Part shown: piece by piece, positions 16,260 to 22,781 of the stretch
Numbering within the stretch: position 1 is the stretch's first letter
Layout: each line of letters opens with the position of its first letter
Assembly: GCA_964565715.1 (NCBI GenBank)
Contig: CAZMGG010000073.1
Location: forward strand, 1-28,040
DNA from: CAZMGG01 sp964565715
GTDB taxonomy: Bacteria > Planctomycetota > UBA1135 > UBA2386
Reading direction: 5' to 3'
DNA length: 28,040 nt
The notes under the pieces: model-generated
The model's database searches: none
What the model was told of the DNA's origin: nothing
What the model saw: only the letters and a program-made list of their open reading frames with translations
Translations under genes and position numbers: made by a program

Positions 16260-17988
16260 CCGCGCCGCCGGCCTCGCCCGCCCGCGCCTTCCGCACCAGG
16301 CTGCGCGCCTGCGCCACCGCCTCGGCGTCGGCGCCGTCGCCCGCCGCCATCGCCGCCAGCTCCTTCTCCACCGCGGCCCCCTGCAGCTGCAGCACCGCCG
16401 ACCGCGTCCGCTCCTCCCGGCCGCGCCCCACCACCTCCTTCTTCACCAGGAAGTGCCGGTCGGCGAACGCCGCCACCTGCGGCAGGTGCGTGACGATCAC
16501 CACCTGGTGATGCCGCGCCACCTCGGTCAGCTTGTGGCCGACCTGGGTGCCGAGCCGCCCGCCGATCTCGGCATCGATCTCGTCCAGCACCAGCAGCGGC
16601 ACCCGGTCCTGGTCCGCCAGGGTCTTCTTCACCGCCAGCACGATCCGCGCCAGCTCGCCGCCGGACGCCGTGTCGCGCATCGAATGGAACGGCTCGCCGG
16701 GGTTGATGCGCACCTCCAGGTCCACCGGCACCGGCCCGTGCTCGTTCGCCTCGTCCAGCACCGTGGCCTCGGCGAAGTCCTCGGCCATCGCCACCCGCGC
16801 CTCGGTGCGCGCCATGCCCAGCCCCGCCAGTTCGGCGGTGATCGCCCTGACGAACGCCGGCGCCGCCTTGCGCCGCGCCTTCAGCAGCCGCCGGCCCAGC
16901 GCCACCACCAGCGCCGTGGCCTGCTTCAGCTGGCCCGGCAGCGCATCGGGATCCGCCGTCATCGCCTCGTGCTCCGCCAGCTCCGCCACCGCCGCCGCCA
17001 GCTGCTGGGCGAAGTCGGCCTCGGTGGGCCCCCAGCGCTTCAGCAGCCGGTGCAGCTCGTCCAGCCGCTCCACCACCTCCTGCAGCCGGTTCGGATCCAG
17101 CTCCAGGCGCCCGAGCCCCGACTGCACCTGCCGGCAGGCGTCCGCCAGCCGTTCCTGCGCCTCCGCGACGCCGTCCAGCGCCCCCTGCAGCCGCGGGTCG
17201 ATGGCGGCGGCGGCATCCAGGCGCCGCTCCGCCTGACCCAGCAGATCGGCGGCGTTCGGCTCGCCGTCCTGCAGCGCCCCGAGCGCCCCGTCCAGGTGCT
17301 CGCGCATCGCGTCCAGGTTCTGCAGCACCTGGTGTTCGGCCTCCAGCGCCGCCACCTCGCCGGGCTGCAGCCGCGCCTGCTGCATCTCCTGCACCTGGAA
17401 GCGCAGGAACTCGAGGCGCTGGGCCCGCTCGCGCTCCCCGGCCGCGCGGTTGCGCAGCCGTTCGCGCAGCGTCCGCGCCGCCGCCAGCGCCGCCGCGAAC
17501 TCCGAGCGCAGCGCGCCGAGCCCGGCGAACGCGTCCAGGGTCTCGCACTGGATCTCCGGCCGCATCAGCGCCCGCGAATCGCCCTGGCCGTGGATCTCCA
17601 GCAGCATGGTGCCCACCTCCCGCAGCGCCTGCAGCGTCGCCGGCCGGCCGCACAGCCGCACCTTCGAACGACCCTGGCGATCGACGATGCGGGTCACCAG
17701 CAGCAGCCCTTCCTCGGGCTCGGCGCCGCACAGTTCCTTCACCCGCGCGCTCACCTGCGCCGAGCGTTCGCCGGTGCCGAGCCGGAACTCGGCGTCCACC
17801 TGGAGCTCCTCCTTCTCGTGCCGCACCAGGTTGCCCTGGGCCTTCTCGCCGCGCAGCAGCTTGAGCGCGGTGATCAGCAGCGACTTGCCGCCGCCGGTCT
17901 CGCCGGAGATGACGTTCAGGCCCTGATGCGGCCTGGCCTCGGCCTGCTCGATGAGCGCCAGATCCCGGATGTGGAGCGAGTGCAGCAT
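16249..17988 (-). CDS. recN: DNA repair protein RecN (SMC-like ATPase)
   Basis: A 579-residue RecN, the SMC-related ATPase acting early in double-strand break repair. The Walker A is GETGGGKS (29-36) in place of the common GETGAGKS. A long Ala/Arg/Glu/Leu-rich coiled-coil region follows, then the signature ASGGELARI and the Walker B LLVLDEIDAEIGG, with VIVTHLPQVAAFADRHFLV close to the C-terminus as in other RecN proteins. Length is slightly above the E. coli protein (553). The ATG at 17988 precedes the canonical MLHSLHIRDLALIE start. No SOS-box is apparent in the 104-nt upstream gap. Its end overlaps the convergent lipoprotein gene by 11 bp. Confidence 0.95.
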   Translation of the reverse strand: MLHSLHIRDLALIEQAEARPHQGLNVISGETGGGKSLLITALKLLRGEKAQGNLVRHEKEELQVDAEFRLGTGERSAQVSARVKELCGAEPEEGLLLVTRIVDRQGRSKVRLCGRPATLQALREVGTMLLEIHGQGDSRALMRPEIQCETLDAFAGLGALRSEFAAALAAARTLRERLRNRAAGERERAQRLEFLRFQVQEMQQARLQPGEVAALEAEHQVLQNLDAMREHLDGALGALQDGEPNAADLLGQAERRLDAAAAIDPRLQGALDGVAEAQERLADACRQVQSGLGRLELDPNRLQEVVERLDELHRLLKRWGPTEADFAQQLAAAVAELAEHEAMTADPDALPGQLKQATALVVALGRRLLKARRKAAPAFVRAITAELAGLGMARTEARVAMAEDFAEATVLDEANEHGPVPVDLEVRINPGEPFHSMRDTASGGELARIVLAVKKTLADQDRVPLLVLDEIDAEIGGRLGTQVGHKLTEVARHHQVVIVTHLPQVAAFADRHFLVKKEVVGRGREERTRSAVLQLQGAAVEKELAAMAAGDGADAEAVAQARSLVRKARAGEAGGAVSG

Positions 17989-18092
17989 GGTGTCCGTCCG
18001 TGGCCGGAACGTTAGCGCCGCCGCCGGAACGGGCCAGCGATGCGTCAGCCGCGGCCGCCGCAGTTGCCACCGGGCCTGCGGTCGGCAGTGGC

Positions 18093-19013
18093 TCAGCGGC
18101 CCTTCGGTCCGGTCAATACCGCCCGCAGATCCGCCGCCGCCGACAGCGCCTCGTCGCCGCTGAGCAGGCCGGCGTCCAGGCTCCAGGCCAGCAGCGCCGC
18201 GAACGCGCTCTCCGCGGCGTAGTCGAGCAGCGGCCGCACTGCCCGGGGTCGGAAGTAGTCCTGATCGACGAGGTATCTCCGCCCGTCCGACCCCCAGATG
18301 CCGACGGTGAGTCCCGTGGCCTTGGCGACCACCTGATCGCGCGCCCGCACCGACGCGTCCCACGGCGGCCGCTGGCGGCCCGCCATTGCCGGTTCCGCCT
18401 GGAGGCGAGCCGCCCGCTGCTTCTCCAGCCGACGCGCCAGATCCGCCACGTGCTGCTCCTGCTCCGCGGTCAGCTGGATCTGGTCGGCACTCGGCAGGCT
18501 CCCGGCGGCAACCGCCGCTCGGGCCTGAGCAGCGATCGCCTCGACCCGCAGCTCTTCGATCTTCTCGAGCCAGGGTCGCATCGCCTGCAGCCAGCGCTTC
18601 AACGCATCCATGCTCTCCGTCGACGGACGCTGGCGTCTCGGGTTGAGCTCCGGACACTTGAGCACCATCATCTCGTCGATGGCATCCGGCGCCTGTGTCA
18701 GGAACTGGAAGAACACGCCCCGGCCCAGCGCCGGCAATCGCGGGTCGGCAGCCGGGGGTGCGGCGGAAGCCGTCCGTGGAGCACTGCCTTCCGCCAGGGC
18801 ACTCGTGAGACCCTCGGCAAGTGCGATGACGCGATCGGGCTCCACCGGCTGGGGCATGGGACCATTCGGGGAATGAGACAACTCCGGCAACGCTGTGGGG
18901 ACAACCGCGTCGCCTCTCATCGCCGCAGACCAGAGAAGATAGGCGATGCCACCACAGAGAGCCCCGACCACCAGCGCTCGCGTCGAGCGAGCTCTTGCCC
19001 GAGCGTTCAACAT
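18093..19013 (-). CDS. Unknown membrane-anchored protein
   Basis: A 306-residue protein of no family I recognise. A basic N-terminus (RARARSTR) precedes one hydrophobic helix (about 13-30), giving an N-in membrane anchor or uncleaved signal. A Pro/Ala-rich linker follows, then a largely helical soluble part with an acidic/basic Gln-rich stretch (about 170-205) likely to be coiled coil. The segment VLKCPELNPRR resembles FLRCPQLRP in the lipoprotein at 25.9-27.0 kb, which may be coincidence. It starts 6 nt after a 28-codon ORF on the same strand and has no Shine-Dalgarno sequence of its own, so it may be translated by coupling. recN follows 104 nt downstream. Confidence 0.7.
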   Translation of the reverse strand: MLNARARARSTRALVVGALCGGIAYLLWSAAMRGDAVVPTALPELSHSPNGPMPQPVEPDRVIALAEGLTSALAEGSAPRTASAAPPAADPRLPALGRGVFFQFLTQAPDAIDEMMVLKCPELNPRRQRPSTESMDALKRWLQAMRPWLEKIEELRVEAIAAQARAAVAAGSLPSADQIQLTAEQEQHVADLARRLEKQRAARLQAEPAMAGRQRPPWDASVRARDQVVAKATGLTVGIWGSDGRRYLVDQDYFRPRAVRPLLDYAAESAFAALLAWSLDAGLLSGDEALSAAADLRAVLTGPKGR

Positions 19014-19019
19014 CTAGGG

Positions 19020-19106
19020 TCAAGCCTGCGGATCGGTGTTGGCCATCCAGAACGATCCAAACATTGCCAACGCGGCAATCACGCTGTCAGCATGCAGGCT
19101 TCTCAT
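19020..19106 (-). CDS. Possible 28-residue small ORF upstream of the membrane-anchored protein
   Basis: A 28-codon ORF (or 32 codons from ATG 19118) with a GGAGA Shine-Dalgarno-like sequence 5-6 nt before its ATG. It encodes a hydrophobic segment (SVIAALAMFGSFWMA) flanked by short polar ends. It stops 6 nt before the ATG of the 306-residue gene, fitting a translationally coupled small protein or leader peptide. The surrounding DNA is less GC-rich than neighbours. A chance ORF cannot be excluded. Confidence 0.35.
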   Translation of the reverse strand: MRSLHADSVIAALAMFGSFWMANTDPQA

Positions 19107-19176
19107 GCAATTCTCCATTGCTGGACCTTGGACAAGGCAGCTGAAAAACCCCCGCCCAAGACGTGCAGCGAGACTA

Positions 19177-19186
19177 CCCCCCCCCC
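19177..19186 (+). repeat. C10 homopolymer upstream of the sensor kinase
   Basis: Ten consecutive C residues lie 54 nt before the annotated ATG of the kinase. They fall within an in-frame upstream extension that begins with GTG at 19163. Length change in this tract would alter that extension's frame but not the 19241 start. The 227-nt gap 19014-19240 otherwise holds the small ORF and no other recognisable element. Confidence 0.8.
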
Positions 19187-19240
19187 AGGCCGTCAAGGGC
19201 CAGGACCGGTCAGCTTGCGCCTGCCCCCGCCCGAACGACA

Positions 19241-20752
19241 ATGCCCGCCGTGCCCCCTGCCGCCTCCCCGGCGCCGCGCCCGCGCTGGCGCGCCTACCTC
19301 GCCGCCGTCGCCGTGGTGGCCGCCTGCACCGGCGGCGCCGCCCTGCTGCACGAGCCGCAGGACCTCGGCAACGTCGTCGCCATCTATCTCCTCGGCGTCG
19401 TCGTCACCGCCGCCGCCCAGGGCCGCGGCCCGGCGGTGATGGCAGCGCTGCTCGGCGCCCTGGCGGTGGACTTCCTGCTGGTGCCGCCGGTCTTCGGCCT
19501 GCTGCCGGAACACAGCCCGCACCTGGTCACCCTGTTCGTGATGCTGGCGGTGGCGGTCACCGTCGGCACCTTCGCCGCCCGCCTGCGCGAACAGGGCGAG
19601 GAGGCGCGCGAACGCGAGCGCAACACCGCCACCCTCTACGGGCTCGCCCGGGACCTCGGCCGGGCCGCCGACGCGGGTGCCGTCGCCCGCGCCGCCTGCG
19701 ACCACGTGCAGCGCCGCTTCGGCTGCCGCGCCGTGCTCCTGGCGGCCCTGCCCGACGGCGCCCTGCAGTCCCTCGACGGCAGCACCGCCGAGCCGCACCT
19801 GCTGGCAGCCGCCGCCGCCGCCCTGACCCAGCCGGAACGCGCCGCGGGCCCGTTCTGGCCGCTCAGCGCCGGCGCCCGGCCGCTGGGCGTGCTGGCCCTG
19901 CTGCCCGCGCCGGGTGCCGAACCGGTGCCGCAACCCCCGCAGCCCTATCTGGAGACCATCGCCAACCAGACCGCCGTGGCCCTCGAACGCACCCGGCTCG
20001 CCGACGCGGCCCGCCAGGCCGCCCTCGCTGTCGAGCAGGAACGCCTGCGCAACACGCTGCTCAGCTCGGTCAGCCACGACCTGCGTACGCCCATCGCCAC
20101 CATCGTCGGCGCCTCCAGCGTCCTGCTGCGCGAGCCCGCCCTCGACGCCCGCACGCGCACCGAGCTGCTGGAGAGCATCCATCAGGAAGGCGGCCGCCTG
20201 GAGCAGCAGGTGCGCAACCTGCTCACCATGACCCGCCTCGAGGCCCACGCCGTGGAGGTGCACGCCGACTGGACGCCGGTGGAGGAGGTGGTGGGCGCTG
20301 CCCTCACCCGCCTCGAGGAAGCCCTGCGCGGCCGCGAGGTGATCACAAGGCTGGCCGCCGATCTGCCGCCGGTGCCGATGGACGGCCTGCTGGTCGAACA
20401 GCTGCTGACCAACCTGCTGGAGAACGCCCTGCGCCACACGCCGCCGGGCACGCCGATCGAGATCACGGTGCACTCCGGGCCCGACGCCGTGCAGCTCACC
20501 GTGGCCGACCGCGGTCCCGGCCTCGCCGCCGACGACCCCGAGGATCTGTTCGACAAGTTCCGCCGCGGCCCCGAGTCCCGGGGCTTCGGGCTCGGCCTGC
20601 CGATCTGCCGCGCCATCGCCGCCCTGCACGGCGGCACGATCCGCGCCGAACAGCGCCCGGGCGGCGGCGCCCTCTTCACCGTCACCCTGCCGCTCACCCG
20701 ACCGGCCTCCCTGCCGCCCCTGCCGCCCCTCCTGCCCCGGACCGCGTCATGA
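19241..20752 (+). CDS. KdpD-like sensor histidine kinase lacking the KdpD N-terminal sensor region
   Basis: A 503-residue membrane histidine kinase equivalent to the C-terminal half of KdpD (full KdpD is ~890 residues). A DUF4118-type four-helix membrane domain (about 17-120, NVVAIYLLGVVVTAAAQGRGP) is followed by a GAF-like domain (about 140-250). The HisKA box SVSHDLRTPIATIVG carries the phospho-acceptor H279. The ATPase domain has an N-box NLLENALRH (N391/N395), G1 DRGPGL and G2 GFGLGLPI. The usual N-terminal Walker-type and USP-like domains are absent. ATG 19241 is chosen because it gives a normal N-terminus; GTG 19163 and GTG 19250 are alternatives. It overlaps the response-regulator start by 4 nt. 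No kdpFABC lies in the window, so a potassium role is unproven. Confidence 0.88.
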   Translation: MPAVPPAASPAPRPRWRAYLAAVAVVAACTGGAALLHEPQDLGNVVAIYLLGVVVTAAAQGRGPAVMAALLGALAVDFLLVPPVFGLLPEHSPHLVTLFVMLAVAVTVGTFAARLREQGEEARERERNTATLYGLARDLGRAADAGAVARAACDHVQRRFGCRAVLLAALPDGALQSLDGSTAEPHLLAAAAAALTQPERAAGPFWPLSAGARPLGVLALLPAPGAEPVPQPPQPYLETIANQTAVALERTRLADAARQAALAVEQERLRNTLLSSVSHDLRTPIATIVGASSVLLREPALDARTRTELLESIHQEGGRLEQQVRNLLTMTRLEAHAVEVHADWTPVEEVVGAALTRLEEALRGREVITRLAADLPPVPMDGLLVEQLLTNLLENALRHTPPGTPIEITVHSGPDAVQLTVADRGPGLAADDPEDLFDKFRRGPESRGFGLGLPICRAIAALHGGTIRAEQRPGGGALFTVTLPLTRPASLPPLPPLLPRTAS

Positions 20753-21459
20753 CCACCGCCGCCCCCCAGCCCGCGCAGGTGCTGGTCGTCGAGGACGAAC
20801 TGCCGATGCAGCGCTTCCTGCGCGCGACGCTGCTGGCCAACGGCTACCTGGTCACCGAGGCCGGCACCGGCGCGCTGGCGGTGATGCACGCCTCGCGCCA
20901 CGCGCCGGACGTGGTGGTGCTGGACCTCGGCCTGCCCGACCAGGACGGCGTGTCGGTGGTGCGCCAGCTCCGCGCCTTCTCCCGCATGCCGATCGTCGTG
21001 CTGTCGGCCCGCGGCCGCGAGGAGGACAAGGTGCGCGCGCTCGACGCCGGCGCCGACGACTACCTGACCAAGCCGTTCGGCGTCGGCGAACTGCTGGCGC
21101 GCCTGCGCGCCGCCCTGCGCCGCGCCCTGCACGCCCGCACCGGCGACGACGAGCCGGTCTTCGAACATGCCGGCCTGCGCGTCGACCTCGGCCGCCGTTC
21201 GGTGCTGCTGCAGGGCCAGGAGGTCCGGCTCACGCCGATCGAGTGGAAGATGCTGGCGGTGCTGGTCACCAACGTCGATCGCGTGGTGACCCACCAGCAG
21301 ATGCTGCAGGAGGTCTGGGGTCCGCAATGCATCGAGGAGACCCACTACCTGCGGGTCTACATGTCGCAGCTCCGCCGCAAGCTGGAGCCCGACCCCGCCC
21401 GCCCGCGCTGCCTGCTGACCGAGCCGGGTGCGGGCTACCGCCTCCGCGGCCCGCGCTGA
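20749..21459 (+). CDS. KdpE-like OmpR/PhoB-family response regulator
   Basis: A 236-residue response regulator. The receiver domain has the acidic pair VVEDE, the phospho-acceptor D59 in VVVLDLGLPDQDG and the conserved K108 in LTKPF. A C-terminal winged helix of OmpR/PhoB type (about 135-232) includes LTPIEWKMLAVL and YLRVYMSQLRRKLE, the KdpE-like pattern. The ATG overlaps the kinase stop (ATGA), so the two are co-translated and almost certainly partners. Targets cannot be deduced from the window. Confidence 0.92.
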   Translation: MTTAAPQPAQVLVVEDELPMQRFLRATLLANGYLVTEAGTGALAVMHASRHAPDVVVLDLGLPDQDGVSVVRQLRAFSRMPIVVLSARGREEDKVRALDAGADDYLTKPFGVGELLARLRAALRRALHARTGDDEPVFEHAGLRVDLGRRSVLLQGQEVRLTPIEWKMLAVLVTNVDRVVTHQQMLQEVWGPQCIEETHYLRVYMSQLRRKLEPDPARPRCLLTEPGAGYRLRGPR

Positions 21460-21550
21460 CGTGGTCAAGCGGGCGTCAAGACACGCAGGCCATCGGTTGC
21501 CGGCCAGGTATTGGCACTAGTCTGCCGACCAAGCGTGCCCGACAGCACGC

Positions 21551-21556
21551 AGGAGG
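21551..21556 (+). promoter_or_regulatory. Perfect Shine-Dalgarno AGGAGG before the ORF at 21562
   Basis: AGGAGG sits 5 nt before the ATG at 21562, the strongest ribosome site in the window. Upstream, TAGTCT (21518-21523) with TTGCCG (21497-21502) is a possible but poorly spaced (15 nt) promoter. Confidence 0.6.
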
Positions 21557-21561
21557 CACCC

Positions 21562-22410
21562 ATGACTCCCCGCGACCGCCGCGAGTTCTCCGCCTGGCTC
21601 CAGGCACAGCTCGACCGCCTCGACGATCCGGCCCGTTTCCCGGACGTCCATGAGATCCGCGAGATGGCCCGTGCGATCCTGGTGGAGCATCTGCGCGAGC
21701 TGCGCGGCGAGGAGCAGCAACCGCCGCGGCCAATCCCTGCCCCGCGCCGGCTGAACATCACCTCAGCCGCCCAGCAGCCGCCGCAGCACTTCCCGCAGCG
21801 CCCCGAAGTCCGCATCGGCCGAGCCATGCTCCGGATCCCCGCTCGGATGCAGGCGCGGCCCCGGATGCACCCAGCGCACCGCGCCCGTCCGGTCGAGCAG
21901 CAGGGTGATGCTGGTGGCGGCCTGCAGGTCGCCGTCCCGCAGGATCGGCCGCAGCGCCTGCCATGCGTCGTCCCGCGCGAGGCTCGCGTCGACGCCCAGT
22001 TCCTGCAGATAGCCGCGCAGCGCCGCGTCGTCCGGCGTGCCCGGCCCCTTCCGATGGAACACCGCCCAGAGCCCGAGCCGTTCGCGGCCGAACTCGCGCC
22101 GCAGCGCCGTCAGCGCCGGCAGGCTGTCGCGGCAGAACGGGCACTGCACGGTCCACCAGCGCACCAGCGTGAACGGCGCGGCCTGCAGGTCGCCCGCCTC
22201 ATCGGCCCAGCGCAGCGCGCCGAGGTCGGGCCGCGTTCCGAGCAACGGCCCGCTCGGCGCCGGCGCGGCGCTCCGTTCGACTTCCGGCGCCGGCTCGGGC
22301 GCGCATGCCGGCAGCAGCACGGCGGCGAGCAACGCCGCCAGCCACCGCGTTCCGCTCACAGGCCGATCATCCGGAACGGCTGGAACACCTTGTGGAAGTC
22401 GTGCCAGTAG
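21562..22410 (+). CDS. SD-led ORF; N-terminal ~65 codons look genuine, remainder runs antisense through two genes
   Basis: Translation from ATG 21562 is strongly supported by AGGAGG. The first ~55 residues look like a real small helical protein (DRREFSAWLQAQLDRLDD..., then EIREMARAILVEHLRELRG), with balanced charge and composition. No in-frame stop occurs until 22410. From about 21763 the ORF is antisense to the thioredoxin-like gene, and its translation becomes Arg/Gln/Pro/His-rich, typical of a shadow frame. Either the product is a 282-residue protein with a meaningless tail, or the real stop has been lost by a frameshift near 21720-21760 (a TGA lies in another frame at 21752). Function unknown; it could be the third gene after the KdpD/E-like pair, 102 nt downstream. 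Confidence 0.4.
   Translation: MTPRDRREFSAWLQAQLDRLDDPARFPDVHEIREMARAILVEHLRELRGEEQQPPRPIPAPRRLNITSAAQQPPQHFPQRPEVRIGRAMLRIPARMQARPRMHPAHRARPVEQQGDAGGGLQVAVPQDRPQRLPCVVPREARVDAQFLQIAAQRRVVRRARPLPMEHRPEPEPFAAELAPQRRQRRQAVAAERALHGPPAHQRERRGLQVARLIGPAQRAEVGPRSEQRPARRRRGAPFDFRRRLGRACRQQHGGEQRRQPPRSAHRPIIRNGWNTLWKSCQ
21763..22359 (-). CDS. Thioredoxin-like (TlpA/ResA-type) lipoprotein
   Basis: A 198-residue extracytoplasmic redox protein candidate. A lipoprotein signal (WLAALLAAVLLPAC, lipobox LPAC, Cys19) is followed by a Pro/Ala-rich linker and a thioredoxin fold. The active site is TVQCPFCRDS (C73, C76; C-x-x-C), preceded by a hydrophobic strand (FTLVRWW). A further strand, SITLLLDRTGAVRWVHPG, fits the TlpA/AhpC-TSA pattern. 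Residues that align with the cis-Pro region seem to be T-S-I rather than T-P, which is atypical. The GTG start overlaps the stop of the small upstream gene by 4 nt (GTGA), implying translational coupling. Confidence 0.85.
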   Translation of the reverse strand: MSGTRWLAALLAAVLLPACAPEPAPEVERSAAPAPSGPLLGTRPDLGALRWADEAGDLQAAPFTLVRWWTVQCPFCRDSLPALTALRREFGRERLGLWAVFHRKGPGTPDDAALRGYLQELGVDASLARDDAWQALRPILRDGDLQAATSITLLLDRTGAVRWVHPGPRLHPSGDPEHGSADADFGALREVLRRLLGG

Positions 22411-22661
22411 CCGCTGAAGCTCTTGAACACCTGCGCGTCGTAGTTGACGCCGTTGTAGATCGCCACGAACGGCCCCGAGATCGCGCCGCCGAGGAACACG
22501 GCGGGGACCCAGTACCACTCATCCGGCCGCAGCGAGACCATGCAGAGGTCGACGCCGCCGGTGATCGGACTCACCGCCGTGCCGGCGATCGTGGCGCACG
22601 ACTGCTGCGGCACGGCGAGGGCGAGGACGGCGACGAGCGCGAGGAGGGGCTTCTTGGTCAT
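22356..22661 (-). CDS. Small exported protein or lipoprotein, unknown
   Basis: A 101-residue protein with a Lys-rich start, a hydrophobic stretch and a Cys at position 22 in QQSC, a non-standard lipobox. It is therefore either a lipoprotein or an ordinary exported protein. The mature part (ATIAGTAVSPITGGVDL then YWVPAVFLGGAISGPFVAIYNG) is glycine-rich and hydrophobic, and resembles small YceK-like or 'hypothetical lipoprotein' families of planctomycetes, though I cannot name one. It overlaps the thioredoxin-like gene by 4 nt and is probably transcribed with it. Confidence 0.7.
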   Translation of the reverse strand: MTKKPLLALVAVLALAVPQQSCATIAGTAVSPITGGVDLCMVSLRPDEWYWVPAVFLGGAISGPFVAIYNGVNYDAQVFKSFSGYWHDFHKVFQPFRMIGL

Positions 22662-22688
22662 GTTCACGGATCGGGTTGCGGGCACGCC

Positions 22689-22716
22689 ACGGTAGCCCCG
22701 ACGGCTGCGGCGACAA
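22689..22716 (-). promoter_or_regulatory. Candidate promoter for the small lipoprotein/thioredoxin-like pair
   Basis: On the minus strand, TTGTCG (22716-22711) and TACCGT (22694-22689) are separated by 16 nt, giving a leader of about 20 nt to the ATG at 22661. Both boxes keep only part of the consensus. Confidence 0.3.
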
Positions 22717-22781
22717 CGGCCGCGGCAGATGTCCCGGCGCCCTTGAACCAGGCAGGCGACGCCGCGTTGTCCGCCGCTCGC

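Noticed and set aside
19020..19241. 73-codon minus-strand frame overlapping the kinase upstream region
   Set aside because: Only its last 28 codons have a ribosome site and sensible composition; the upstream part reads across the C10 tract as G-rich shadow.
21511..21526. Sigma-54-like -24/-12 promoter (TGGCAC ... TGCC) upstream of the ORF at 21562
   Set aside because: The GG-to-GC spacing is 11 rather than 12 and the -12 box is incomplete.
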